This document shows, piece by piece, positions 7,778 through 15,638 of a stretch of DNA of 40,843 bases (positions are counted from its first letter, which is position 1; every line of letters begins with the position of its first letter). Where the stretch lies: NCBI GenBank assembly GCA_005777805.1, contig SXLG01000177.1, forward strand, positions 1 through 40,843, in the 5' to 3' direction. Under the pieces are notes generated by a model. It searched no databases and was not told the origin of the DNA. It saw only the letters and a program-made list of their open reading frames with translations. This stretch comes from Pseudomonadota bacterium. Its GTDB lineage: Bacteria > Desulfobacterota > Binatia > UBA12015. Position numbers and translations under genes: made by a program.

Positions 7778-8719
7778 GTGGCAGGGATGCTCGAAGGGCG
7801 GGTTGCCGTCGTCACCGGGGCCGGTCGTGGCATCGGCCGCGGGATCGCCCTGCTCATGGCGGCTCACGGCGCCAGGGTGGTCGTCAATGATTACGGGGTC
7901 TCGAGCGATGGTGCCGAGCCCTCGTCCGAGCCTGCCGACGAGGTCGTCGCCGCGATCGGAGCCGCCGGGGGCCATGCCGTGGCCTGCGCCGAGAGCGTCG
8001 CCACGATGCAGGGGGCGCAGCGCATCATCGGCACTGCACTCGACACCTACGGCACGATCGACATCCTCGTCACCTGCGCCGGCATCCTGCGCGACCGGAT
8101 GATCTTCAACATGACCGAGGTGGAATTTGACGCCGTCGTCGCAACCCACCTCAAGGGCACCTTCACCTGCGTGCGGGTCGCCGTCGGCACGATGCGCGAG
8201 CGCGGTTACGGGCGCATCCTCACCTTCACCTCCGGGGCGGGCCTCTTCGGCAACCCCGGCCAGTCGAACTACGGCTCCGCCAAGAGCGGTATCGCCGGCT
8301 TCACCAAGGTCTGCGCGCGTGACCTCGGCCGCTACGGCATCACCGTCAACTCGCTCTCTCCTGTCGCCGGAACGCGCATGACGCTGACCCCGGCCTATCT
8401 CCGGGCGCGTGACATCCGCCGCCAGCAGGGCATCGTGCGCGAGGATCGTGGCGTCGGCGACATCGAGAACCTGAGCCCCGACGACGTCGCGCCGCTGGCG
8501 GTCTATCTGGCGAGCGAGGACGCCGGCAACGTCAATGGCCAGGTATTTCTGTGTACCGGCACCTCCTACTCGCGGGTCGAAGCACCGCGACCGGTGGCGA
8601 GCATCTTCAAGGACGGCCGCTGGACTGTGGACGAGTTGCTGGCGGCAGCACCCGAGGGCTTGATGCGGGGCGTGGCCAATCCCGCCCCGCCCCGCGCCGA
8701 CGAGGGGAGCAGGCGATGA
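7778..8719 (+). CDS. SDR oxidoreductase, (3R)-hydroxyacyl-CoA dehydrogenase (MFE-2) type
   Basis: The 313-residue protein starts at GTG with AGGAGG 6 nt upstream. It has the cofactor motif 'TGAGRGIG' (13-20), the 'VVVNDYG' strand and catalytic S152, Y165 and K169 in 'GNPGQSNYGSAK'. 'AGILRDRMIFNMTE' and 'THLKG' are typical of the dehydrogenase part of peroxisomal multifunctional enzyme 2 (HSD17B4-like). Those enzymes oxidise 3-hydroxyacyl-CoA or hydroxysteroids with NAD. No hydratase or sterol-carrier domain is attached. Beyond the usual SDR length there is a tail of about 55 residues containing 'GRWTVDEL' and 'NPAPPR', shared with the next gene. The stop overlaps the next ATG (ATGA). Confidence 0.9.
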   Translation: MAGMLEGRVAVVTGAGRGIGRGIALLMAAHGARVVVNDYGVSSDGAEPSSEPADEVVAAIGAAGGHAVACAESVATMQGAQRIIGTALDTYGTIDILVTCAGILRDRMIFNMTEVEFDAVVATHLKGTFTCVRVAVGTMRERGYGRILTFTSGAGLFGNPGQSNYGSAKSGIAGFTKVCARDLGRYGITVNSLSPVAGTRMTLTPAYLRARDIRRQQGIVREDRGVGDIENLSPDDVAPLAVYLASEDAGNVNGQVFLCTGTSYSRVEAPRPVASIFKDGRWTVDELLAAAPEGLMRGVANPAPPRADEGSRR

Positions 8720-9642
8720 AGCGACATCTGAAGGGCAAGGTCGCCGTCGTCACCGGGGCCGGCCGGGGCATCGGGCGGGGCGTCGCCCTCCTGCTGGCAC
8801 AGCAGGGGGCCGCGGTCGTCGTGAACGATCTCGGCTGCGACGTCGACGGCTCGGGAAACGAGTCGCGCGTCGCCGATCAGGTCGTCCTGGAGATCCGCGC
8901 CGCCGGCGGCGCCGCCGCGAGTAACGGCGACTCGGTCTCCGACTTCGCGGGCGCCGGGCAGATCATCGACACCGCGGTGCGCGAATTCGGGCGCATCGAC
9001 CTCCTCGTCAACCTCGCCGGCATCCTGCGCGACCGGATGATCTTCAACATGTCGGAAGCGGAGTGGGACGCGGTGATCGAGGTCCACCTCAAAGGCACGT
9101 GGAACTGCACGCATCACGCCACCCGTCGCATGAAGGAACAGAAGGGCGGACGCATCATCTCCTTCACCTCGACCTCGGGCCTCTATGGCAATCCCGGCCA
9201 GGCCAACTACGGTGCTGCCAAGGACGGGATCGCCGGCATGATCCGCGTCGTCGCGCGCGAGGTTGGCAAGTACGGCATCACTGTCAACGGGATCGCTCCT
9301 GCCGCCCACACCCGGATGATCGCGAGCATCCCGCAGGCCGCGACCGACAAGAAAGTCGCCGCCGGCATCGCAGTGCCCCGCACCGGGCCGCGCCCGCTCT
9401 TCGGCGAGGCTGACGACATCGCCCCGACGGTCGCCTGGCTCGCGACCGACGCCGCCTGCGACGTCAATGGTCAGATCTTCATGGTGACTGCCGGGCTGGT
9501 GTCGCGCCTCAGCGACCCGACGCCGCATCGCACCATCTCGCGGCCCGAGCGCTGGACACCCGAGGAGATCGCCATGATCTTCTCGCGCACGCTCGGTCTC
9601 GACGTCCCGAATCCGATGCCGCCGCGCCCGAAGACGGCTTAG
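8716..9642 (+). CDS. SDR oxidoreductase, MFE-2 type, paralogue of the preceding gene
   Basis: The 308-residue protein is clearly paralogous to the SDR encoded immediately upstream. The cofactor motif 'TGAGRGIG' is at 13-20, and S152, Y165 and K169 fall at identical positions. 'AGILRDRMIFNMSE' and 'GNPGQANYGAAK' are shared. The tail ('ERWTPEEIAMIF', then 'VPNPMPPRP') repeats the extension of the first copy. Start ATG overlaps the upstream stop, implying coupled translation and perhaps a heteromeric enzyme. The likely reaction is NAD-dependent oxidation of a hydroxyacyl-CoA or steroid-like alcohol. The substrate is not identifiable from sequence. Confidence 0.9.
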   Translation: MKRHLKGKVAVVTGAGRGIGRGVALLLAQQGAAVVVNDLGCDVDGSGNESRVADQVVLEIRAAGGAAASNGDSVSDFAGAGQIIDTAVREFGRIDLLVNLAGILRDRMIFNMSEAEWDAVIEVHLKGTWNCTHHATRRMKEQKGGRIISFTSTSGLYGNPGQANYGAAKDGIAGMIRVVAREVGKYGITVNGIAPAAHTRMIASIPQAATDKKVAAGIAVPRTGPRPLFGEADDIAPTVAWLATDAACDVNGQIFMVTAGLVSRLSDPTPHRTISRPERWTPEEIAMIFSRTLGLDVPNPMPPRPKTA

Positions 9643-9687
9643 CATGGCCCGATCGTCGACGACGGCGCCACCGCTCGGAACGGGTTC

Positions 9688-10479
9688 ATGAACCCGCAAC
9701 GCTTCGCCGGCCGCGTCGCGCTGATCACCGGCGCGGGGACCGGCATCGGACGGGTTCTGGCGATCGCGTGGGCCCGCGAAGGCGCGCAGGTCGTGCTCGG
9801 GGCGCGCCGACGCGATCTGCTCGAGGAAACCGCCGCCCTGGTCACGGCGGCGGGGGGCACGGCGCTGGTGGTCCCCACCGACGTGGCGCGCGAGGAGGAC
9901 TGCCGGGCGATCGTCGCCCGCACGCTCGAGCGCTTCGGCCGACTCGACGTCCTGATCAACAACGCCGCGATTCCGGGCACTGACCAGCGCGTCGTCGAGA
10001 TGGATCTGGAGAACTGGAACCTGACGATTGCGATCAACCTGACCGGGCCGATGCTGATGACGCGCGAGGCGCTTGGTCAGGCCATGATTCCACAGCGCTC
10101 CGGCAACGTGCAGTTCATGTCCTCGGCGGCGGCCAAGAAGATCCGGCCGCGCAAGGCGCACTACGCCGTGGCGAAAATGGGCCTGATCCCGCTGGCCCAG
10201 ACGCTCGCGCACGAGGTCAGCGAGCATCGGATCCGCGTCAACACGCTGGTCATCGGGTTGGTCGCGGGCGAGCTGGTCGAGCGCTGGATCCAACGGACCG
10301 CCGGCGAGAGCGGGCGATCCGAACAGGACGTCCGGGCCGGTCTTCTCGCCGAGATCCCCCGGCACAGCGCCATCGAGCCGCAGGAGATCGCCGACCTCTC
10401 CCTCTACCTCGCCTCCGACGCGGCCTCGGCGATCACCGGGCAGAACATCAACGTCACGGCCGGGGCCGAGATGCGCTGA
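9688..10479 (+). CDS. classical SDR-family oxidoreductase
   Basis: The 263-residue product has the classical SDR layout: 'TGAGTGIG' (14-21), 'NNAA' (91-94), N117, and catalytic S146, Y159 and K163. The ending 'LYLASDAASAITGQNINVTAGAEMR' is the usual C-terminal SDR strand, so this copy has no extension. R40 and R41 after the second strand ('VVLGARRRD') suggest NADP preference, as known for SDRs with basic residues there. It lies 45 nt after the SDR pair on the same strand and is more distantly related to them. Probable role in the same catabolic route; substrate unknown. Confidence 0.9.
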   Translation: MNPQRFAGRVALITGAGTGIGRVLAIAWAREGAQVVLGARRRDLLEETAALVTAAGGTALVVPTDVAREEDCRAIVARTLERFGRLDVLINNAAIPGTDQRVVEMDLENWNLTIAINLTGPMLMTREALGQAMIPQRSGNVQFMSSAAAKKIRPRKAHYAVAKMGLIPLAQTLAHEVSEHRIRVNTLVIGLVAGELVERWIQRTAGESGRSEQDVRAGLLAEIPRHSAIEPQEIADLSLYLASDAASAITGQNINVTAGAEMR

Positions 10480-10515
10480 CCGCGCCGGCTCGGTCGTCGG
10501 CAGAGGCGAATCGCC

Positions 10516-11142
10516 ATGAAACGGAGTCCTTCTCCCTCACGCAAGAAACGCCACCCAGTTCTTGACGCCACAGCCGGCGAGCCCTCGACCGGGACCGGTG
10601 TGGCGATTCCGCCCTCCCCCCCGCCGCGAGCGCCGGCCCTGGAGACCCGGCTGGCAACTCTCGAAGCGCGCGTGCAACGCCTCGAGGACGAGCTCGCGAT
10701 CCACCGCCAAATCGTGCGCTACGGACTCGCCGTCGACACGGGCGATGCCGCAGAAACGGCCCGACTCTTCACCGAGGACACCGTCTACGACGTGGACCGC
10801 TCGTTCGTGATGGAGGGGCGCGCGGGGGTCCGCGCGATGGTCGAGGGCGCGCGCCATCGCGCACTGCTGCCGGAGTGCGCGCATACCATCGGCCCAGCCC
10901 TCATCGAGATCGACGGCGAGCGCGCGGTGGCGACCGCCTACTCACGGATCTACCTCCACCGCGACGCGGAGTTCCGTTTGCTGCGGCTAAGCTGCAACCG
11001 CTTCGAACTCGAACGCCGCGCGGGGGGCTGGCAGATCGCGCGCCGCACGACACGTCTGCTCGGCAGCCCCGGAGCGCAGGAGATCTTCCGCCGTCACCTG
11101 CACGCGCCCTTCGCCGAACCCGACGAACCAACGGACCCGTAA
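10516..11142 (+). CDS. SnoaL/NTF2-like protein with N-terminal coiled coil
   Basis: About 40 disordered, Pro/Ser-rich residues precede a short coiled coil ('LETRLATLEARVQRLEDEL', about 42-60). Then comes an NTF2-like fold: 'HRQIVRYGLAVDTGDAAETARLFTEDTVYDVD', 'MEGRAGVRAMVEGARH', 'RAVATAYSRIYL' and 'WQIARRTTRLLG'. Proteins of this family are small cone-shaped dehydratases, isomerases or binding proteins. The N-terminal helix-turn start matches the SnoaL_4-like subgroup common in steroid and aromatic catabolic clusters. A role beside the SDR genes fits but is inference. A weak AGAGG lies about 9-13 nt upstream. An alternative start further in is possible, because the first 40 residues are low complexity. 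Confidence 0.78.
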   Translation: MKRSPSPSRKKRHPVLDATAGEPSTGTGVAIPPSPPPRAPALETRLATLEARVQRLEDELAIHRQIVRYGLAVDTGDAAETARLFTEDTVYDVDRSFVMEGRAGVRAMVEGARHRALLPECAHTIGPALIEIDGERAVATAYSRIYLHRDAEFRLLRLSCNRFELERRAGGWQIARRTTRLLGSPGAQEIFRRHLHAPFAEPDEPTDP

Positions 11143-11197
11143 CGCGCCGCACAGAACCGCGAACGTCGCCCGCCGCGCGACGGCTGCGCGGTGGTGC

Positions 11198-11217
11198 ATC
11201 ACCGTGGTCGCGGTGAT
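11198..11217 (+). repeat. 7-bp perfect inverted repeat upstream of the isomerase gene
   Basis: ATCACCG (11198-11204) and CGGTGAT (11211-11217) are exact reverse complements with a 6-nt spacer, 43 nt before the start of the DsbA/kappa-GST-like gene. It could be a small regulator site or a weak hairpin. Its size alone is not remarkable in GC-rich DNA. Confidence 0.3.
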
Positions 11218-11260
11218 AGCGCCGGGGAGTGCCGGTTCCGGCAGTCGCGGAGAAATCGTG

Positions 11261-11923
11261 ATGGACGAGCGTGTCGAGGTCTTCTTTTCGTTCCGCAGCC
11301 CGTACTCGTGGATGGGCTGCCACCGGCTCGAGCGGGTGAAGGAACGCCTGCCGGGGATCACACTCGAGTACATCCCCGTTTTCCCGCCGCCGGGGGCACC
11401 CGAACCCGTCATTTCGGCAGACCCCCGGCGCCTGAACTACGCCTTCGAGGACGTGGCACGCTTCGCCACCGCCTACGGGCTCGAGATCCACCAGCCCGCC
11501 ACGCGCGACACCGTCTGGATGCGGCCGCACGCCGCCTTCCTCGCCGCGCGCGACGCGGGCCGAGCGGCGGCCTTCATCGAAGAGGCCTACCGCGCGCGCT
11601 TTCAACATTCGTGCGATCTCGCCGACGACCTCGTGCTGGCCGGCGTGGCCGAAGCCGCCGGCCTTGCGCCGGGTCTCGTGCTCGAAGCGGCGGACTCGCC
11701 GGCGCGCCACGACCAGGTCAAGGCCGGACTCCTCGACTTCGTCAAGCTCGGCCTCTTCGGCGTCCCCGCTTTCGTCTTCCGCGGCCAGCGATTCTGGGGC
11801 AACGATCGCCTCGAATGGCTCGTGCGGGCCGTCGATCAGGCCGCCGGCCGCCCGGTCACCGACCTGTGCTCCGACCCGCTCGGCTCTCCCCTGCGGGGCG
11901 CGACACCTGAGCCACACGGCTGA
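11261..11923 (+). CDS. DsbA-family / 2-hydroxychromene-2-carboxylate isomerase-like (kappa GST) protein
   Basis: The ATG at 11261 is chosen because GGAGA lies 7 nt upstream and the protein then begins 'MDERVEVFFSFRSPYSWMG', the first thioredoxin-fold strand of this family. The product is 220 residues. 'FGVPAFVFRGQRFWGNDRLEWL' near the C-terminus is the cis-Pro region and final strand, highly typical of HCCA isomerases and kappa GSTs. There is no CxxC redox motif, so it is not a disulfide oxidoreductase. Serines in 'SFRSPYS' are in place for glutathione or thiol binding. HCCA isomerases act in aromatic-ring degradation, which fits the SDR neighbours. The actual substrate is unknown. Confidence 0.87.
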   Translation: MDERVEVFFSFRSPYSWMGCHRLERVKERLPGITLEYIPVFPPPGAPEPVISADPRRLNYAFEDVARFATAYGLEIHQPATRDTVWMRPHAAFLAARDAGRAAAFIEEAYRARFQHSCDLADDLVLAGVAEAAGLAPGLVLEAADSPARHDQVKAGLLDFVKLGLFGVPAFVFRGQRFWGNDRLEWLVRAVDQAAGRPVTDLCSDPLGSPLRGATPEPHG

Positions 11924-11957
11924 AGCGGCACGGTCGTCGCTGCGGCCGCGCCTGCCT

Positions 11958-12135
11958 GTCGCTGCAGGGCAACCGCACCGCGGGTGCCGCGGCAGCCGAC
12001 CTGAGCGACACCTGCCGGTCGCCACAGCGCAACCGTACGCTTGGGGCCACGGCGGGAACCGCGGGTCTCTGACGACGGCCGCACCGCTGTGGTCGCGACA
12101 GGGCAACCGCGCTTCGGGCCGTGGCGGGAGCCGCA
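11958..12135 (+). repeat. three degenerate tandem repeats upstream of purC
   Basis: This lies in a 315-nt gene-free stretch (11924-12238). The 19-nt segments GTCGCTGCAGGGCAACCGC (11958), GTCGCCACAGCGCAACCGT (12018) and GTCGCGACAGGGCAACCGC (12092) agree in all three copies at 15 positions. They are 60 and 74 bp apart. A second shared block rich in GGC follows each copy (about 11981, 12044 and 12116). In addition ACCTGAGCCACAC (11905), at the 3' end of the preceding gene, recurs as ACCTGAGCGACAC at 11999. No protein coding is evident. Purpose unknown. Confidence 0.75.
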
Positions 12136-12238
12136 GCCGCTGTTGTCGCTTCTATACGCCGCCGCTTGCTCCACCCGCCGCGATTGATAGTCCCTCGGCT
12201 CGCGCCGGACCGTGAAGGGACCGGAGGGAGCCCTTGCC

Positions 12239-13231
12239 ATGCAGGCTGCATCGATGACCACACCAGAATCCTATGCCGGACGGATCCGCGCCCAGCTCGG
12301 CCATTGCCTCGTCGACACCGCCCTGCCCCGCGGTCGGAAGATTCCCGGAAAAGTGCGCGATCGTTACGAACTCGGCGATCGACTGGCCCTCATCACAACC
12401 GACCGCCAGAGCGCGTTCGACCGCGTGCTGGCCGCGATTCCCTTCAAGGGCGCGGTGCTCAACCTGACCAGCGCGTGGTGGTTCGAGCGCACGCGCCACA
12501 TCGTCCCGAACCACGTCGAGGCCATCCCCGACCCGAACGTCACGATCGCGCGCCGCTGCGAGGTCTTCCCGATCGAGTTCGTGGTTCGAGGCTACATCAC
12601 GGGCACCACCAGCACTTCGCTCTGGACCCACTACCAGCGCGGCGACCGACGCTACTGCGGCCACGACCTGCCCGACGGTCTCATCAAAAATCAGAAGTTG
12701 GAATGCAACCTGCTCACGCCGACCACCAAGGAGGCCGATCACGACCGGGCGATCGCGCCCGACGAGATCGTCTCCGAAGGCTGGATGGGGGCGGCGGATT
12801 GGGAGCGCTGCAGCGCAATCGCGCTCGAACTCTTTGCCTACGGCCAGCAGGTGGCAGCAGCCCACGGACTGATCCTGGTCGACACGAAATACGAACTGGG
12901 GCGCGACGCCGAGGGACGCATCACGCTGGTCGACGAGATCCACACCCCCGATTCGAGCCGCTACTGGCTCGCCGATTCCTATCGCGAGCGCACCGCCGCC
13001 GGTCTCGAGCCCGAGAACGTCGATAAAGAGTTCCTGCGGCTCTGGTTCCGCGAGCACTGCGATCCCTACAACGATCCCGAGCTACCCGAAGCGCCGACCG
13101 AGCTGGTCACGGAGCTGTCGCGCCGCTACGTCTTTCTCTACGAGAAGATCACGGGGGAACCGTTCCCGTTCCCGGACATGGACCAGCCCGTGATGGAACG
13201 CATCCAACAGAACCTCCAGAGGTGGCTATGA
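12239..13231 (+). CDS. purC: phosphoribosylaminoimidazole-succinocarboxamide (SAICAR) synthase
   Basis: PurC joins CAIR and aspartate using ATP in purine synthesis. The 330-residue protein shows 'GKVRDRYELGDRLALITTDRQSAFD', 'FPIEFVVRGYITGTTSTSLWTHY', 'LPDGLIKNQKLECNLLTPTTKEADHD' and 'LVDTKYELG', all SAICAR synthase hallmarks. The longer form with 'YxRGxRxxCG' and 'KNQKL' resembles the yeast and plant-type subgroup rather than the 240-residue E. coli type. The ATG at 12239 is preferred because GGAGGGAG lies 8 nt upstream. The stop overlaps the purE start (ATGA), so both enzymes are co-translated. A repeat-rich 315-nt region precedes it. Confidence 0.96.
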   Translation: MQAASMTTPESYAGRIRAQLGHCLVDTALPRGRKIPGKVRDRYELGDRLALITTDRQSAFDRVLAAIPFKGAVLNLTSAWWFERTRHIVPNHVEAIPDPNVTIARRCEVFPIEFVVRGYITGTTSTSLWTHYQRGDRRYCGHDLPDGLIKNQKLECNLLTPTTKEADHDRAIAPDEIVSEGWMGAADWERCSAIALELFAYGQQVAAAHGLILVDTKYELGRDAEGRITLVDEIHTPDSSRYWLADSYRERTAAGLEPENVDKEFLRLWFREHCDPYNDPELPEAPTELVTELSRRYVFLYEKITGEPFPFPDMDQPVMERIQQNLQRWL

Positions 13232-13632
13232 AGGCCGTGATTTTGATGGGCTCGACCGCAGACGAGCCCTGGGCGAACAGGATTACCGAACGTCTGAGCG
13301 AACTCGGCATCGCGTGGGAGCAACATGCGTGCTCCGCCCACAAGCAGCCGAAACTCGTGCTCGACGTCCTCGAGCGCTACGCCTCGGCGAAACACATCGT
13401 CTACGTGACGATCGCCGGCCGGTCGAACGCACTCTCGGGCTTCGTCGCCGCCAACTCGAGCTTCCCCACCCTCGCTTGCCCGCCCTTCGCGGACCGGACC
13501 GATATGCTGGTCAACATCCACTCGACCTTGCAGATGCCGAGCCAGACACCGGTATTGACGATCCTTGATCCCGGCAATTGCGCCGAAGCTGTCGCCCGCA
13601 TCCTGGCCTTCGGCGCTCGCGGCGAGGATTGA
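13228..13632 (+). CDS. purE: class II-type AIR carboxylase (PurE)
   Basis: The 134-residue protein has the PurE start 'VILMGSTADEPWA' (4-16) and the 'CSAHKQP' loop (35-41). Class I PurE has 'SAHRTP' and 'AGGAAHLPG'. Here the substrate loop reads 'AGRSNALSG' (63-71), followed by 'ACPPF'. The AGRSN..CPP pattern is that of class II enzymes (Treponema, animal PAICS), which carboxylate AIR directly with CO2 and need no PurK. The gene order purC-purE with a 4-nt overlap mirrors the domain order of the fused animal PAICS enzyme. The start ATG at 13228 lies inside the purC stop. Confidence 0.93.
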   Translation: MKAVILMGSTADEPWANRITERLSELGIAWEQHACSAHKQPKLVLDVLERYASAKHIVYVTIAGRSNALSGFVAANSSFPTLACPPFADRTDMLVNIHSTLQMPSQTPVLTILDPGNCAEAVARILAFGARGED

Positions 13633-13639
13633 CCTACCG

Positions 13640-13663
13640 GCCTCCGGAGCGAGAGCGCCGGAG
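13640..13663. terminator. hairpin between convergent genes, possible bidirectional terminator
   Basis: CCTCCGG (13640-13646) pairs perfectly with CCGGAGG (13657-13663) around a 10-nt loop, 8 nt after the purE stop and 49 nt from the end of the convergent methyltransferase gene. No T-run follows on either side, so it is not a textbook intrinsic terminator. Position and pairing still make a transcript-end role plausible. Confidence 0.45.
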
Positions 13664-13711
13664 GATCCCTGCCGCGGACCCACCGGGACGCGCGAGAGCC
13701 CTCGGTCAAAC

Positions 13712-14476
13712 TCAATGCGGTAGCGGTACGGCCGGGGGATGCGGCAGGACGCGGCCGATGCGCGGCAGGAAACGACCGGTCCGGGCGCGGTACTCCTCGT
13801 AGGAAGCGCCGTGGCTCGCCACGAGATCGCGCTCCTCGAAGCGCACGGCCACTTCGATGTAGAGCGTGGTCACAGTGGCAAAGAGCAGGTGCCCGGCGGT
13901 CATGGTCGGCGTCGCCCAGAAAGCGATCATGAAACCGGTCATCGTCGGGTGCCTCACGAAGCGGTAGATGCCCGGCATCTGGAACGGACTCGGCGTGTAC
14001 TGCCGGCCCCGGTAGTGGAGCCAGGCCTGACGCAGGCCGAAGAGATCGAAGTGATCGATCAGGAAGGTCGAGACCAGCACCAGCCCCCAGCCCGCCCAGA
14101 AGAGTCCCGTGATCAGAGCCACGGCTTCGGGCGCCTCGACCTGCCAGATCGCTCCACCGATCGGACGCCACTGCCAGAGCACGGCCGCCAACACGAGGCT
14201 CGACGCCAGCACGTAGGTCGAGCGCTCGGCGGGCCGCGGCGCCAAGCCCACGAGCCACGCCTTGAAACCTTTGCGTGCCATCACGCTGTGCTGGAGACCG
14301 AAGAGCATCAGCAGCCCGGTGTCGATCGCCAGCGCGGCCCCCAGGGGCTCGGCGGGCCCGATGTCGATCGACGTCAGTCCTGCAAAATTACCAACAAAGC
14401 CGATCGCCCAGAGAACCGTGGCCAGAAACGCCGCATACGCCACAACAGCATAGGCCAGAACTCCAGCTCCGCTCAT
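13712..14476 (-). CDS. NnrU/MddA-like integral membrane methyltransferase (possible methanethiol S-methyltransferase)
   Basis: The 254-residue protein has five to six hydrophobic segments. In its second half it carries 'HFDLFGLRQAWLHYRGRQY', 'PGIYRFVRHPTMTGFMIAFWATPTMTAGHLLFA' and 'RFEERDLVASHGASYEEYRA'. The RHPxxxGxxxxFWA and EERDL.......YxxY elements are those of the isoprenylcysteine carboxyl methyltransferase superfamily. The 'FWATPTMTAGHLLFA' wording is very like MddA, which converts methanethiol to dimethyl sulfide. GGAGG lies 7 nt before the ATG at 14476. MddA function is an inference; an NnrU-like role is the alternative. It converges on purE. Confidence 0.78.
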   Translation of the reverse strand: MSGAGVLAYAVVAYAAFLATVLWAIGFVGNFAGLTSIDIGPAEPLGAALAIDTGLLMLFGLQHSVMARKGFKAWLVGLAPRPAERSTYVLASSLVLAAVLWQWRPIGGAIWQVEAPEAVALITGLFWAGWGLVLVSTFLIDHFDLFGLRQAWLHYRGRQYTPSPFQMPGIYRFVRHPTMTGFMIAFWATPTMTAGHLLFATVTTLYIEVAVRFEERDLVASHGASYEEYRARTGRFLPRIGRVLPHPPAVPLPH

Positions 14477-14612
14477 CGCAGCACCTCCCCGGACGCGCAC
14501 ACCCGTCAAGTCGTGGCAGCACGCCTTCTCCCTTCCTGATGCGCCGGCGGGCGAGCCAAGACAAGGGCACGAGCCCCCGCCACGCGAGACGCGGCCGGCC
14601 CACTCCGGGACC

Positions 14613-14786
14613 CACTCGGCCCGAGCCGCGGGCACTCGCTCGACGGGCCCGGACCGCTTGCCGGCCCCGCAGTCTCCGTTCGGCCGCAGCACTCGGGCAC
14701 TCGCTCGGTCCAAACCACGGCCCTGCTCCGCGCCGTAGCCCCATCCACACACTCGGCCCGAGTCGCGGAGCCACTCACTCGACGCG
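14613..14786 (+). repeat. degenerate tandem repeat array covering the 3' end of the nuclease gene
   Basis: This lies in the 298-nt gap 14477-14774 and runs into the nuclease gene. CACTCGGCCCGAGCCGCGG (14613) recurs as CACTCGGCCCGAGTCGCGG (14750), with 18 of 19 positions identical. A middle partial copy CACTCGGGCACTCGCTCGG starts at 14690. The sub-motif CACTC(G/A)CTCG falls at 14633, 14698 and 14772, giving spacings of 65 and 74 bp. The last copy contains the stop codon of the minus-strand nuclease gene (14775-14777). The other copies follow downstream of that gene. Confidence 0.75.
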
Positions 14787-15371
14787 ATGGCGATAAATCC
14801 AGGGTGCGACGGGGTGCGGCCGCGACCACAGGCCCCGATGCTCGGCGCGGGCGCGCTTCTCGCGCTGCGCCAGATCGCGATCCTGCGGGGCGTATTTGCG
14901 GTAGTGCCAGGCCAACCCCTCGCGCACGAGCACCCGCCCGATACTGCGCCCGTTGGGCAGGAAGACCTCGGCGATGACACGGCCGTAGCGATCGGACGCC
15001 ACGCGTTGCTCGATGCGAACCCGCCGTCCGGCCATGAGGGCCCGCGTCCGTGACCGGGCTTTCTTCGCATAGGACTGGCCCTTCTCCGGGCAGTCGACGC
15101 CGTAGAGGCGAACATGCACCACCCGGCCCTCGCTCGCGATCAGCATCGAGTCGCCGTCGAAAACGCGCTCGACGACACCACTCCGCGGACGGTAGCGGGG
15201 AGCGGGTGTGATCTTCGTTGACGCGGCGGGGGTGGCGGTCCCCGCGCGGGGAGAGGCCGCGTCGGCAGGCGGCAACGTCGCCCCGCCCAGAACCAGCAGC
15301 AGCCCCAGCGGAGCCAACAGACGCCGCGTCCGTGCGCCGAGAAGGAGTCGCTCCGATCGATGGAAGGCCAT
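14775..15371 (-). CDS. secreted staphylococcal-nuclease-like (thermonuclease) protein
   Basis: The 198-residue precursor has a signal peptide ('RRLLAPLGLLLVLGGATLPPADAA', about 15-38), so it is exported. The mature part is an SNase OB fold: 'GVVERVFDGDSMLI', 'VRLYGVDCPEKGQSYAKKA', 'DRYGRVIAEVFLPNGRSIGRVLVREGLAWHY'. The catalytic Arg-Glu-Arg set of the family is present in 'VRLYG', 'CPEKGQ' and 'DRYGR'. It should hydrolyse DNA and RNA in a Ca2+-dependent way in the periplasm or outside. No clear ribosome-binding site precedes the ATG at 15371, so the start is moderately certain. It is divergent from manC with a 267-nt gap. Confidence 0.88.
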   Translation of the reverse strand: MAFHRSERLLLGARTRRLLAPLGLLLVLGGATLPPADAASPRAGTATPAASTKITPAPRYRPRSGVVERVFDGDSMLIASEGRVVHVRLYGVDCPEKGQSYAKKARSRTRALMAGRRVRIEQRVASDRYGRVIAEVFLPNGRSIGRVLVREGLAWHYRKYAPQDRDLAQREKRARAEHRGLWSRPHPVAPWIYRHRVE

Positions 15372-15638
15372 GCGCGGGACAGCCTGCGCCAAGCCCCCGC
15401 GTTCGTCAAGCGCAGAGCACTCAAGAAAGGACTCCTCCCGCCGGACTCGCTTGCCTGGACGAGCCGGCTCCGACGCCACGGCGAAGCCCGGCGGACTGGC
15501 GTCGCCGGCCCCGCCACGCGGAGCGCCCAGCGCTTGCGTGGCGTGCTCCGCCGAGCCAAGGAGAACCTCGCTCGCGGACGGGGAAGGCCGCGACCGCACG
15601 AGAGACGCCAACAAGGCACGCCCCCGAGAGGACGACCC

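Noticed and set aside
8566..10365. Minus-strand open frame of 599 codons opposite the SDR cluster
   Set aside because: Antisense of three recognisable SDR genes; no motif of its own.
11958..12135. CRISPR array
   Set aside because: Repeats are degenerate, unevenly spaced (60 and 74 bp), limited to three copies and lack cas genes.
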